Positions 6,591-12,754 of a stretch of 13,875 nt of DNA are shown here, in pieces. Location: assembly GCA_947575935.1 (NCBI GenBank), contig CANPPM010000030.1, forward strand, positions 1 to 13,875, read 5' to 3'. The notes under the pieces were generated by a model that was not told the origin of the DNA, searched no databases, and worked only from the letters and a program-made list of their open reading frames with translations. Positions within the stretch are counted from its first letter, which is position 1. Each line of letters starts with the position of its first letter. Made by a program: the position numbers and the translations under genes. The stretch comes from an uncultured Butyricicoccus sp. Its GTDB lineage: Bacteria; Bacillota; Clostridia; Oscillospirales; Butyricicoccaceae.

Positions 6591-7511
6591 CTATTGGGGG
6601 GCCGCTTCCAGGTATGTCTGTACCGCACGGACTGCCGCGGCGCCGTCTGCCGCGGCGGTCACAACCTGTCGGACCAGCTTGCACCGGAGGTCGCCTGCAG
6701 CGAATAGGCCGGGCCGTGCGGTACGGCAGTCTTCGCCGGCCTGAACGCAGCCGTCGCTGCCGACTACGCCCAGCGGTTTTAGATAATGGGTTTCCGGCTG
6801 CATGCCGACCGCGACAAAGACGCCGTCCAGCGGCAGCAGCTCCTCGCGTCCGCTGATGGTTTCCCGCAGGCGTACGCCGGAGACGCCTGCACGATCCCCC
6901 AGAATTTCGGTGACGACAGTGTTCCAGCGCATGGATACGTTTCCAAGATTGAGGAGTCGGACAGCCTGCGCCTTTTGCGCGCGAAGGCTGTCCCTACGAT
7001 GGATTAGGAGAACCTCCCGCGCCTGGCGGGACAGCAGATAGGCTTCTTCCGCTGCCGTATCTCCGCCGCCGATGACGCAAACTCGTTTGCCGCGGAAGAA
7101 TGCGCCGTCACACATTGCGCAGTACGAAACGCCGCGGCCGCGCAGTTCCTCCTCTCCGGGTACGCCAAGCGGCCGTGGGGCTGCGCCGGTTGCGGCGATG
7201 ACAGAACGCGCCGTCAAGCATTCGCCATTGGCCAGTAGAATCTGCTTGTGCGCGCCACAATCTTCAATGCGGATAACTTCCCCCTCGTGCAGGACTGCGC
7301 CCAGCTGTTCCGCGTGCTTGCGGAGACATTCGGCAAGCGCCAACCCTTGTAAACCGGGCAGCCCTGGATAGTTGTCTACCGTGCCGGTCGTTGTAATCTG
7401 CCCTCCGACGGCCCCCTTTTCCAATATGATTGCGTTGAGCTGTGCGCGTACTGCGTATATGGCCGCTGCCAATCCGGCTGGCCCTGCACCGATAATGACT
7501 AAGTCGAGCAT
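6591..7511 (-). CDS. trxB: Thioredoxin reductase (NADPH, FAD)
   Basis: Cytosolic flavoenzyme that passes electrons from NADPH through FAD and a redox disulfide to thioredoxin. The 306-aa product has the usual length. Features in order: N-terminal FAD fold with GAGPAG at about 8-13, the GGQITTT and VDNYPG segments, the redox motif C131-AM-C134 followed by DG, the NADPH fold with GGGDTAAEEA and the HRR NADP-phosphate motif, and the C-terminal FAD segment FAAGDLR. ATG 7511 is preceded by GGAGG at 9 bp. The open frame extends far upstream in the same frame, but that part has no family similarity. No thioredoxin gene is adjacent. A ferredoxin- or flavodoxin-type reductase of the same fold is possible but the HRR motif favours NADPH. 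Confidence 0.93.
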   Translation of the reverse strand: MLDLVIIGAGPAGLAAAIYAVRAQLNAIILEKGAVGGQITTTGTVDNYPGLPGLQGLALAECLRKHAEQLGAVLHEGEVIRIEDCGAHKQILLANGECLTARSVIAATGAAPRPLGVPGEEELRGRGVSYCAMCDGAFFRGKRVCVIGGGDTAAEEAYLLSRQAREVLLIHRRDSLRAQKAQAVRLLNLGNVSMRWNTVVTEILGDRAGVSGVRLRETISGREELLPLDGVFVAVGMQPETHYLKPLGVVGSDGCVQAGEDCRTARPGLFAAGDLRCKLVRQVVTAAADGAAAVRAVQTYLEAAPQ

Positions 7512-7637
7512 TTGTATGGTCCTCCTGCATTGAGCTGGTGTATGAAACATATGCCTGGCCGCCGGAAACCCACGAATGGTACCTATTTTCTGCCGGGAGG
7601 GGATGGGGCGCCGGAGCGGTGCAGGCGTGCTTCTTAC

Positions 7638-7665
7638 AGTATGGACAGGGATTCTGTATTTTAAA
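7638..7665 (-). promoter_or_regulatory. Weak promoter candidate for trxB
   Basis: On the minus strand TTTAAA (7665-7660) and CATACT (7643-7638) are separated by 16 bp. It is the best I see in 7512-7743, where trxB needs a promoter because a strong terminator lies upstream. The match is modest. Confidence 0.3.
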
Positions 7666-7743
7666 ACCTGCTTCGGAACAGCTGGCGAGATGGGGCGGCG
7701 GAGGATTGCCGGACTGTGCTGATCTGTCGTAAGGACAACAGAT

Positions 7744-7775
7744 AAAAACATGCCCCCTGGCTGCAGCCAGGGGGC
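7744..7775 (-). terminator. Terminator after the PEPCK-like gene
   Basis: A perfect 24-bp palindrome (7752-7775; arms GCCCCCTGGC and GCCAGGGGGC with loop TGCA) is followed on the minus strand by ATGTTTTTATC. It starts about 19 bp past the stop of the upstream gene and separates it from trxB. Confidence 0.9.
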
Positions 7776-7793
7776 GTTGTGTTGCAAATTTTT

Positions 7794-9668
7794 TTAGAAG
7801 CGCATGGGGGTAAGCTTGCAATAATCCTCAATGCTGCCGCCGCTGCGGAAGCATTCGATGATCGAGCGGCCGAGCGGATCCAGCTCATCGGTATAGAACT
7901 TTTCAAGTTCCTGCTCGAAGAAATCGTTCAGGATCTTTGCACCGATATCATAGCCATCCTCGCCAAGACGGTCCTGGGTCTCGGGACGAAGGAACTTGGA
8001 GCGGATATCCTGCCCGTCCATCTTCATCTCACGCAGGGAATAACCGAGCAGCGAGCAGCGGGCAGGGATCAGTTTTTCCTTCTTGACAGTGCCATTGTGG
8101 CGTGCCAGGAATTCACGGGAAATCCATTCTGCCGCAAAGCCGACCTGGTAGATGCCAATGTGCTGGTTGGGGATCAGCACATAGCGGGTACGCGGGCTAT
8201 TGACGATCTGCTGAAGCAGCAAATTGGCCTGCTTAACGCGCTCGCCGGTGGCAAACGGCCAATAGGAGCCAACGCCCTCGGAAACCATTGCCGTGCCGCC
8301 GTCCACGATCGAGGGATTCTTGTGGCCGCGCGGTGCGACCAGACGCCACAGCCATGCCAGAGAGGGCGGGATGAAATGTAGCAGGCCCATAATGCCGTAG
8401 GTCGGATTTTCACGCGAAGAGGGAGGCATGCGGGTACCGAAGGAACGCACGTCAACCTCGACCGGTTCGGTAATGATATGCGGGACCTTCTCGCGCGGTA
8501 CGATAGCGCGCGGATTGGGGCAGGGCTTGCCTGTAGAATCGGGAGTATGTTCCCAAATTAGCGAGGTCGCGCCGACCACGCCCTGGATATTGAAGAAGCA
8601 AAGCGGCTCGTCCGGTTCCGTGCAGATGCGTTCGTATACCGGGTCGCAGCCATAATGGGTGACACCGTCCATACGCAGGAACCAGCCATGTTCGCCGTCC
8701 ACAATGCAAAGCTTGCCGTTGTCGCCCTGGATAGAGGGATAACAAGTTGCCATATCGTCACAGATCGGCTCAATGGTGCAGGTCTTGCCCAAATTCAGGA
8801 TGGTCTTCTCACCTGTAATCGTATGGGTGGCCAGAAGGACACGGTCGTCTTCCATGCGCGCGACATCCTGCAGCATTTCGCTCTTGCCGCCGCCGGAAGC
8901 GCCCTCGTGCATGATAACGATATCGTTGTCATATTGGGTGGTAATACGTGCTGCGGATGCATGCGCGGTGACCCAGCCTTCCTGTTCGCCGATATCGAGG
9001 AGGACCGAATAAACGCCTTTTTTCGCCGACGGGCCGGGATACAGGTTGTAGGAAAAGACCTCGTGGCAGTCATCCAGACGATTGTGTACACAGACCTGGC
9101 GGCCGCTGAAATGGGTATGGCGGAACGGGGGCGCGACATAGATAATTGCGCGGGGCTTGTACCCCTCGGTGTCTTCCGCCGAGACAAATCCCTGCAGCTG
9201 CGCCAGTGCAAATGCAAAGAATGCGGCATTGCGCGGGCAGACCAGCATAGATTTGTAGCCATAGATATTGCCGCCCGAATTGAACGGCATAATAATCAGC
9301 TCCTGGGTTTTGAGCCATTCCATGGTTTCCTTGCGGACATCGTCAAAATCGTAGCCGTAAACATCCTTAAAGCGCGGTTTGTCGGTTGGCTTTTCATCGG
9401 CAATCCGCATGCAGTCGGGATCGCGGCGGCGCATGTAGTCCTCCGCATAGTTGACGCAGACGCCATTTTTTGCGCGGACAACGGTCGCCTCGGTGATCTC
9501 GCCCTTGCCGGGGACCTCGTAGACAACATCATATTTGCCAGAGCGTCCGGTCCCGAACACCATTTCATACAGCTCGGATTTGGTGGTCGGGATAAAGATG
9601 CCTTTGCACTCTTCAATCACGTCCTCAAGCTCGGGCGTCCAGGTGAATTTACGCAGTAATCGGTTCAT
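7794..9668 (-). CDS. PEPCK/HPr-kinase-like P-loop protein, probably DUF4914 family
   Basis: A 624-aa soluble protein with no signal peptide or membrane segments. From memory it matches the uncharacterised DUF4914 family of gut Clostridia and Bacteroidetes in length and pattern. The clearest motif is a Walker-A loop, GASGGGKSE at 256-264, preceded by IVIMHE. The serine-glutamate after the lysine resembles HPr kinase (GxSGxGKSE) more than classical PEPCK. Downstream lie an acidic CDD motif (PICDDMATCYPS) and a DGEHGWFLRMDG segment; in PEPCK-fold kinases acidic residues at such places bind metal. The C-terminal half (from about 400) has no motif I know. GGGAGG lies 12 bp before ATG 9668, rather far. 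It is monocistronic with its own promoter and terminator. A kinase or carboxykinase activity is inference; substrate unknown. Confidence 0.8.
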   Translation of the reverse strand: MNRLLRKFTWTPELEDVIEECKGIFIPTTKSELYEMVFGTGRSGKYDVVYEVPGKGEITEATVVRAKNGVCVNYAEDYMRRRDPDCMRIADEKPTDKPRFKDVYGYDFDDVRKETMEWLKTQELIIMPFNSGGNIYGYKSMLVCPRNAAFFAFALAQLQGFVSAEDTEGYKPRAIIYVAPPFRHTHFSGRQVCVHNRLDDCHEVFSYNLYPGPSAKKGVYSVLLDIGEQEGWVTAHASAARITTQYDNDIVIMHEGASGGGKSEMLQDVARMEDDRVLLATHTITGEKTILNLGKTCTIEPICDDMATCYPSIQGDNGKLCIVDGEHGWFLRMDGVTHYGCDPVYERICTEPDEPLCFFNIQGVVGATSLIWEHTPDSTGKPCPNPRAIVPREKVPHIITEPVEVDVRSFGTRMPPSSRENPTYGIMGLLHFIPPSLAWLWRLVAPRGHKNPSIVDGGTAMVSEGVGSYWPFATGERVKQANLLLQQIVNSPRTRYVLIPNQHIGIYQVGFAAEWISREFLARHNGTVKKEKLIPARCSLLGYSLREMKMDGQDIRSKFLRPETQDRLGEDGYDIGAKILNDFFEQELEKFYTDELDPLGRSIIECFRSGGSIEDYCKLTPMRF

Positions 9669-9790
9669 TTAATTCAGTGACCTCCCTTTCCGGCCCGCCC
9701 GCAGTGCGTTGGCAAGCCGTAGATTCCCGGGCGGTATCCCCAACCGGCGCTTCGGAAAAGGAATTCCGCTCAATCTTCTTTCCATTATAT

Positions 9791-9820
9791 ATCATACATC
9801 GAAAGGAGGCGGTTCGTCAA
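9791..9820 (-). promoter_or_regulatory. Candidate promoter for the PEPCK-like gene
   Basis: On the minus strand TTGACG (9820-9815) and TATGAT (9796-9791) are 18 bp apart. Transcription would start near 9784, leaving a leader of about 115 nt. A perfect TATAAT lies 7 bases further on but lacks a matching -35. The -35 overlaps the dyad at 9817-9834. Confidence 0.55.
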
Positions 9821-9834
9821 CAAGAATTTGTTGA
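9817..9834. promoter_or_regulatory. Perfect 7-4-7 dyad over the -35 of the PEPCK-like gene (likely operator)
   Basis: TCAACAA-GAAT-TTGTTGA: two perfect 7-bp inverted arms around 4 bp. It overlaps the -35 box of the promoter at 9791-9820, a typical repressor position. The arms are in the opposite order to the clostridial Rex site (TTGTTAA then TTAACAA), so Rex is unlikely. The factor is unknown. Confidence 0.5.
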
Positions 9835-9861
9835 TTTACAGCGGAGATTTTGCGCGAAAAT

Positions 9862-9888
9862 ACAAAAGCGCCGGGCGATACCCGGCAC
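9862..9888 (-). terminator. Terminator after the Spo0A-C-like gene
   Basis: GCCGGG (9870-9875) pairs with CCCGGC (9881-9886) around a 5-nt loop. On the minus strand the stem is followed by TTTTGTATTTT. It lies about 55 bp past the stop codon of the minus-strand gene. Confidence 0.7.
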
Positions 9889-9943
9889 GGCTGTCCTGTG
9901 TCTGAAGTTTATTTTGGAGCCGGTGCGGATTGGGGAAGTCAGC

Positions 9944-10165
9944 TCAACAATCCGCTTCTGAAAAGAGCTGTTCATAGAGGTATTCCAGAAGCTCTTCGGG
10001 CGTCGGTTGTTCCCCTTTGCAAGGGACGCGCTGCTGGCGCAGAGCAGTATCCCCCGCGCTGTGCGCCCATGCCCCGGTGATGGCGGCGCTGATTTCATCA
10101 CGGACCTGTGCGACCGTGATGCCGCGCTGCTTGGCGACGGCCCGAAGAGCCTGTTCTGCGTCCAT
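9944..10165 (-). CDS. Small protein resembling the Spo0A C-terminal domain
   Basis: A 73-aa protein that aligns with the last two thirds of the DNA-binding domain of Spo0A, the master regulator of sporulation. VAKQRGITVAQVRDEISAAI then AW matches the Spo0A helix-turn-helix region (AKKYNTTASRVERAIRHAI then AW). PTPEELLEYLYEQL matches the final helix (PTNSEFIAMVADKL). There is no receiver domain and the first helices are absent. Most of the polar residues of the recognition helix in Spo0A (Ser, Arg, Glu, Arg, Arg, His) are replaced, so it would not be expected to read the same DNA site. ATG 10165 is set by GAGGAGG 7 bp upstream; the frame's earlier ATGs lie in the leader. It has its own promoter and terminator and is divergent from an XRE gene. 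DNA binding is inference. Confidence 0.72.
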   Translation of the reverse strand: MDAEQALRAVAKQRGITVAQVRDEISAAITGAWAHSAGDTALRQQRVPCKGEQPTPEELLEYLYEQLFSEADC

Positions 10166-10241
10166 GAGAATTCCTCCTCTCTGCGTCTGTTTTAAGTGTT
10201 TTATCAACTTAACATGCATTAGATCTTTGATGTATAGTCTT

Positions 10242-10270
10242 ATTATATAACAAATTGTTTTATAAGTCAA
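10242..10270 (-). promoter_or_regulatory. Strong sigma-A promoter for the Spo0A-C-like gene
   Basis: On the minus strand TTGACT (10270-10265) and a perfect TATAAT (10247-10242) are 17 bp apart, the closest to consensus in the window. The transcript would start near 10235, giving a leader of about 70 nt. The divergent XRE gene begins at 10320; its own promoter is less clear (a TATACT at 10290-10295 without a good -35). Confidence 0.8.
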
Positions 10271-10319
10271 TAAAACGTTTCGTTATATCTATACTTTTTA
10301 ATATAGGAGGCGGAAGACT

Positions 10320-10568
10320 ATGTATCAACGAATCCGTGATCTTCGTGAGGATGCAGATCTGCTGCAGAAAGATATTGCAAGGCTGCTGCATTGTTCCCAA
10401 GTTTGTTATTCCCACTATGAAACCGGAAAGCGGGATATTCCGACCGAGGTGCTGATTCAATTGTCACGGTTTTATGATACCAGCGTGGATTATCTGCTTG
10501 GTGAAACGGACACAAAGGAACCATATCCCAAAATTATACATAATAATATTGCAGGTGCGCTCAAATAG
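10320..10568 (+). CDS. XRE-family helix-turn-helix regulator (first)
   Basis: An 82-aa protein that is almost entirely one HTH_3/Cro-C1 domain: residues 4-60 contain IRDLREDADLLQKDIARLL, the turn and recognition segment HCSQVCYSHYETGKRDIPTEV, and the closing LSRFYDTSVDYLLG typical of this family in Clostridia. The last 20 residues form a short polar tail. AGGAGG (10305-10310) lies 9 bp before ATG 10320. It is divergent from the Spo0A-C-like gene, with only about 150 bp between the two starts, so it may control both. A cytosolic transcriptional repressor is the likely role; its target is not known. Confidence 0.88.
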   Translation: MYQRIRDLREDADLLQKDIARLLHCSQVCYSHYETGKRDIPTEVLIQLSRFYDTSVDYLLGETDTKEPYPKIIHNNIAGALK

Positions 10569-10585
10569 AGCTGGCGGAGCTTTTT
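10566..10585 (+). terminator. Weak terminator-like hairpin at the end of the first XRE gene
   Basis: AGAGCT (10567-10572) can pair with AGCTTT (10578-10583), including one G-T pair, around GGCGG and followed by T residues. It overlaps the TAG stop codon. The stem is short, so termination may be partial. Confidence 0.3.
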
Positions 10586-10632
10586 GTCCCGTGCGGGGCG
10601 TGCATAGGGGGGAGAGGGCGGCGCTATATGTT

Positions 10633-10645
10633 CACCTGACAGGTG
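10633..10645. promoter_or_regulatory. Perfect CACCTG-A-CAGGTG palindrome before the second XRE gene
   Basis: A 13-bp palindrome in the 196-bp gap between the two XRE genes, about 120 bp upstream of the second start. The half-site CACCTGT recurs as direct repeats upstream of the Arc-like gene. No clear sigma-A promoter is visible in 10569-10764. Confidence 0.4.
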
Positions 10646-10764
10646 TTGTAGGAAAAAGGGTGGGGATGACCGTAAAAAGAAGTAGTTGCACTTTGTGGAT
10701 GAGGTCAAATGGGCTCAAAAATAAATACATCTCCAGTTATCATAAGATGACAGGAGGTAGCAAC

Positions 10765-11004
10765 ATGGTGAATGCTGACATAATCGGAAAGGTGCTTCAG
10801 GAGGCCCGTCATGCGAAGAAGCTGTCGCAGGAGGTTTTAAGCGGGCTGGCAGGTCTTGACCGTACCCATTACAGCAAGATCGAACGAGGGTTGCGCAGTC
10901 CGACGATTGTGACATTATTTAAAATCGCCCATGCCTTGGACCTGAAGCCACATGAACTTGTGATAGAAATGGAAAAGGCTGAAGAGGAGCAGGAGCCGGA
11001 GTAA
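10765..11004 (+). CDS. XRE-family helix-turn-helix regulator (second)
   Basis: A 79-aa protein with an HTH_3 domain across residues 6-66: IGKVLQEARHAKKLSQEVL, then SGLAGLDRTHYSKIERGLR with the characteristic Y-x-x-x-E-R-G pattern, then PTIVTLFKIAHALDLKPHEL. The C-terminal tail (KAEEEQEPE) is strongly acidic. ATG 10765 is chosen over upstream in-frame codons because AGGAGG (10752-10757) sits 7 bp before it. It differs clearly from the first XRE protein in sequence, so it is not a simple tandem copy. A terminator overlaps its stop codon, so it is probably transcribed alone or with the first XRE gene. Confidence 0.88.
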   Translation: MVNADIIGKVLQEARHAKKLSQEVLSGLAGLDRTHYSKIERGLRSPTIVTLFKIAHALDLKPHELVIEMEKAEEEQEPE

Positions 11005-11017
11005 TCCCGGCTTTTTT
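10994..11017 (+). terminator. Terminator overlapping the stop codon of the second XRE gene
   Basis: AGCCGG (10994-10999) pairs with CCGGCT (11007-11012) around AGTAATC, followed by a T run to 11017. The TAA stop (11002-11004) lies inside the loop, so ribosomes finishing the gene would cover the left arm. Confidence 0.75.
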
Positions 11018-11070
11018 GCTGTTGACCGAATCTGATTTGGTATCATCTCTCTCTATTGTAAATGGATGTC

Positions 11071-11110
11071 CACCTGTTGTCAATAAGAATTTTTTTAGAC
11101 AGCACCTGTT
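11071..11110 (+). repeat. Two direct CACCTGTT repeats upstream of the Arc-like gene
   Basis: Identical 8-mers at 11071-11078 and 11103-11110, 32 bp apart start to start (about three helical turns). They lie in the gap before the Arc-like gene, and the second overlaps a TAAAAT that could be a -10 box. Arc/MetJ-type proteins commonly bind spaced or tandem repeats, so autoregulation is possible but unproven. Confidence 0.4.
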
Positions 11111-11150
11111 AAAATGAAAGCGATCATCATTTGCAGGGAGGATTTGCAGG

Positions 11151-11363
11151 ATGCCAAATGGAATACATCGGAATCCGCAGTATGCACTGCGCATCCCGGA
11201 AGCGACGATGGACAAACTGAAATATATTGCCGGTCACAATGGGCGTTCCGCCAATAAGGAGATTGAGCAGCTGATCTTGGCGCACATTTCAGATTACGAG
11301 ACGCGGCATGGCGAGATTATTTTGACGCCAGAGGATTATGCATTTATTCGGAAACGAACGTAG
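11151..11363 (+). CDS. Arc-like ribbon-helix-helix DNA-binding protein
   Basis: A 70-aa protein. Residues about 8-48 fit the Arc-type fold: a beta strand with alternating residues (NPQYALRIPE), first helix ATMDKLKYIAGHNG, then RSANKEIEQLILAHI, where the Ser-Ala-Asn-Lys-Glu-Ile start of helix two is characteristic of the family. Such proteins bind DNA as dimers by inserting the strand into the major groove. The last 20 residues are an unrecognised tail ending in basic residues. GGGAGG lies 9 bp before ATG 11151. The gene ends in a strong hairpin shared with gap on the other strand. Arc relatives are common in phages and mobile elements, but there is no other sign of a prophage here. Confidence 0.85.
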   Translation: MPNGIHRNPQYALRIPEATMDKLKYIAGHNGRSANKEIEQLILAHISDYETRHGEIILTPEDYAFIRKRT

Positions 11364-11382
11364 CTATTCCGCGGCATAGATA

Positions 11383-11430
11383 AAAGCGCTCCTTTCCAAA
11401 GCTTTCGCCTGCTGGAAAGGAGCGCTTTAT
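11383..11430. terminator. Bidirectional terminator between the Arc-like gene and gap
   Basis: A perfect 15-bp stem (11383-11397 with 11414-11428; arm AAAGCGCTCCTTTCC) with a 16-nt loop. The plus strand continues TTTATT; the minus strand continues TTTTATC. It closes both convergent transcripts. Confidence 0.9.
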
Positions 11431-11455
11431 TGCTCAGAAATTGAGGCAACAGGAA

Positions 11456-12484
11456 TTATTTTGCATCAACTTCAGCCATGTGCTCGATGAGCATCAGCAG
11501 CTTGTTAGAATAGCCCCATTCGTTGTCGTACCAGGAAACGACCTTAACGAAAGTATCGGTCAGCTGAATGCCGGCCTTGGCGTCGAAGATGGAGGTGCGC
11601 TCGTCGCCCAGGAAATCGGAAGAAACTACGTCTTCGTCGGTGTAGCCCAGAACGCCCTTCAAGCCGCCCTCGGACAGCGGCTTCTCAGAAGCTGCCTTCA
11701 TTGCGGCGCAGATATCCTCATATTTCGCGGGCTTCGCGAGGTTGCAGGTCAGGTCGACAACCGAAACGTCCAGGGTCGGTACGCGCATGGACATGCCGGT
11801 CAGTTTGCCGTTCAGCTTGGGATATACCTTGCCAACAGCCTTTGCAGCGCCGGTAGAAGAGGGGATAATATTGCCAGTTGCCGCACGACCGCCGCGCCAG
11901 TCCTTCTTAGACGGTCCGTCAACGACCTTTTGGGTGCCGGTTGCAGAGTGGACTGTCGTCATCAGGCCCTCGGTGATGCCGAATGCCTCGTCCAGAACCT
12001 TGGCGATCGGAGCCAGGCAGTTGGTGGTGCAGGAAGCGTTGGAAACAAAGGTCATATCCTTGGTGTACGCATCTTGGTTGACGCCCATTACAAACATCGG
12101 GGTGTCATCCTTAGAGGGGGCGGACATAATGACCTTTTTAGCGCCGCCGTCAATGTGGGCCTGCGCCTTGTCCTTGGTCAGGAATACGCCGGTAGACTCG
12201 ACAACGTAATCTGCGCCAACCTTGCCCCACGGAATGTTCTTGGGATCCATTTCGGCGTAGAAAAGAACCTTTTTGCCGTCGACAGTGATAGAGGTGTCGT
12301 CATACTCAATGGTGCCCTCATAACGGCCGTGCATGGTGTCATACTTCAGCATGTATGCCATGTAATCGGGGGTCATGAAAGGATCGTTAACCGCTACGAA
12401 TTCGATGTTCGGGTTGGACAGGCCGGCGCGGAATACCATGCGGCCGATGCGGCCAAAACCATTGATGCCTACTTTAATAGCCAT
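11456..12484 (-). CDS. gap: Glyceraldehyde-3-phosphate dehydrogenase, glycolytic
   Basis: Cytosolic glycolytic enzyme that oxidises and phosphorylates glyceraldehyde-3-phosphate to 1,3-bisphosphoglycerate, reducing NAD+. The 342-aa protein has the Rossmann motif INGFGRIGR (7-15), the NAD-selecting aspartate D34 in VNDPF, the active-site Cys C152 in SNASCTTNCLAP and its partner H179 in TTVHSATGTQ, then the phosphate-binding RGGRAATGNIIPSSTGAA and the C-terminal SWYDNEWGYS. The NDPF and YMAYMLKYD wording is closer to the GapA type of E. coli and eukaryotes than to the NDLT type common in clostridia. ATG 12484 follows AGGAGG at 10 bp. It stands alone, not in the usual pgk-tpi operon, with its own promoter and terminator. 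Confidence 0.97.
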   Translation of the reverse strand: MAIKVGINGFGRIGRMVFRAGLSNPNIEFVAVNDPFMTPDYMAYMLKYDTMHGRYEGTIEYDDTSITVDGKKVLFYAEMDPKNIPWGKVGADYVVESTGVFLTKDKAQAHIDGGAKKVIMSAPSKDDTPMFVMGVNQDAYTKDMTFVSNASCTTNCLAPIAKVLDEAFGITEGLMTTVHSATGTQKVVDGPSKKDWRGGRAATGNIIPSSTGAAKAVGKVYPKLNGKLTGMSMRVPTLDVSVVDLTCNLAKPAKYEDICAAMKAASEKPLSEGGLKGVLGYTDEDVVSSDFLGDERTSIFDAKAGIQLTDTFVKVVSWYDNEWGYSNKLLMLIEHMAEVDAK

Positions 12485-12541
12485 AATTTGTTTGCCTCCT
12501 AATATTTTCTGCTTTCTTTGGATAAATGCCTTACCATAACA

Positions 12542-12570
12542 ATTATACCCACATTCCTGAAAAATCGCAA
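12542..12570 (-). promoter_or_regulatory. Sigma-A promoter for gap
   Basis: On the minus strand TTGCGA (12570-12565) and a perfect TATAAT (12547-12542) are 17 bp apart. Transcription would begin near 12535, giving a leader of about 50 nt. It is back-to-back with the promoter at 12626-12655, with 55 bp between their -35 boxes. Confidence 0.8.
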
Positions 12571-12625
12571 GGACGGCAGATGGGCAAAAATGCTCAAAAT
12601 TATGATAGAAATTGAAGAATTTTCT

Positions 12626-12655
12626 TTGCAACCTATACAGAACATGTGATATAAT
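12626..12655 (+). promoter_or_regulatory. Sigma-A promoter for the HATPase gene
   Basis: TTGCAA (12626-12631) and a perfect TATAAT (12650-12655) are 18 bp apart, with TG one base before the -10. The transcript would start near 12662, leaving a leader of about 90 nt. Confidence 0.7.
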
Positions 12656-12754
12656 ATGGTTTAGGCAGTGATAGTGGTATATAAATTACAAAATCTGCCG
12701 GAAATTATGGTATTTTATGGCGGCAGCGGCGAGGCTGTGTAAAGGTGAATGTAT

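Noticed and set aside
7512..7743. Short minus-strand frame with a C-P-Y-C motif, resembling a mini zinc ribbon
   Set aside because: No start codon with ribosome site of its own; the frame begins inside the upstream gene and continues into trxB out of frame.
7512..7787. N-terminal extension of the trxB frame
   Set aside because: The extra 92 residues cross the terminator of the upstream gene and have no family similarity; the start with a GGAGG site is at 7511.
8655..9659. Long plus-strand open frame (334 codons) opposite the PEPCK-like gene
   Set aside because: It is the mirror of a strongly supported gene with a P-loop; such antisense frames are common in GC-rich coding DNA.
9817..9834. 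Rex (NADH-sensing) operator
   Set aside because: The arms TCAACAA and TTGTTGA are in the opposite order to the clostridial Rex consensus.
9944..11363. Prophage or toxin-antitoxin module
   Set aside because: Arc-like and XRE proteins occur in both, but there is no integrase, structural phage gene or toxin-like partner, and no flanking repeats were seen.
11441..12502. Long plus-strand open frame (353 codons) opposite gap
   Set aside because: Antisense shadow of a well-conserved GAPDH; no ribosome site and no recognisable domain.
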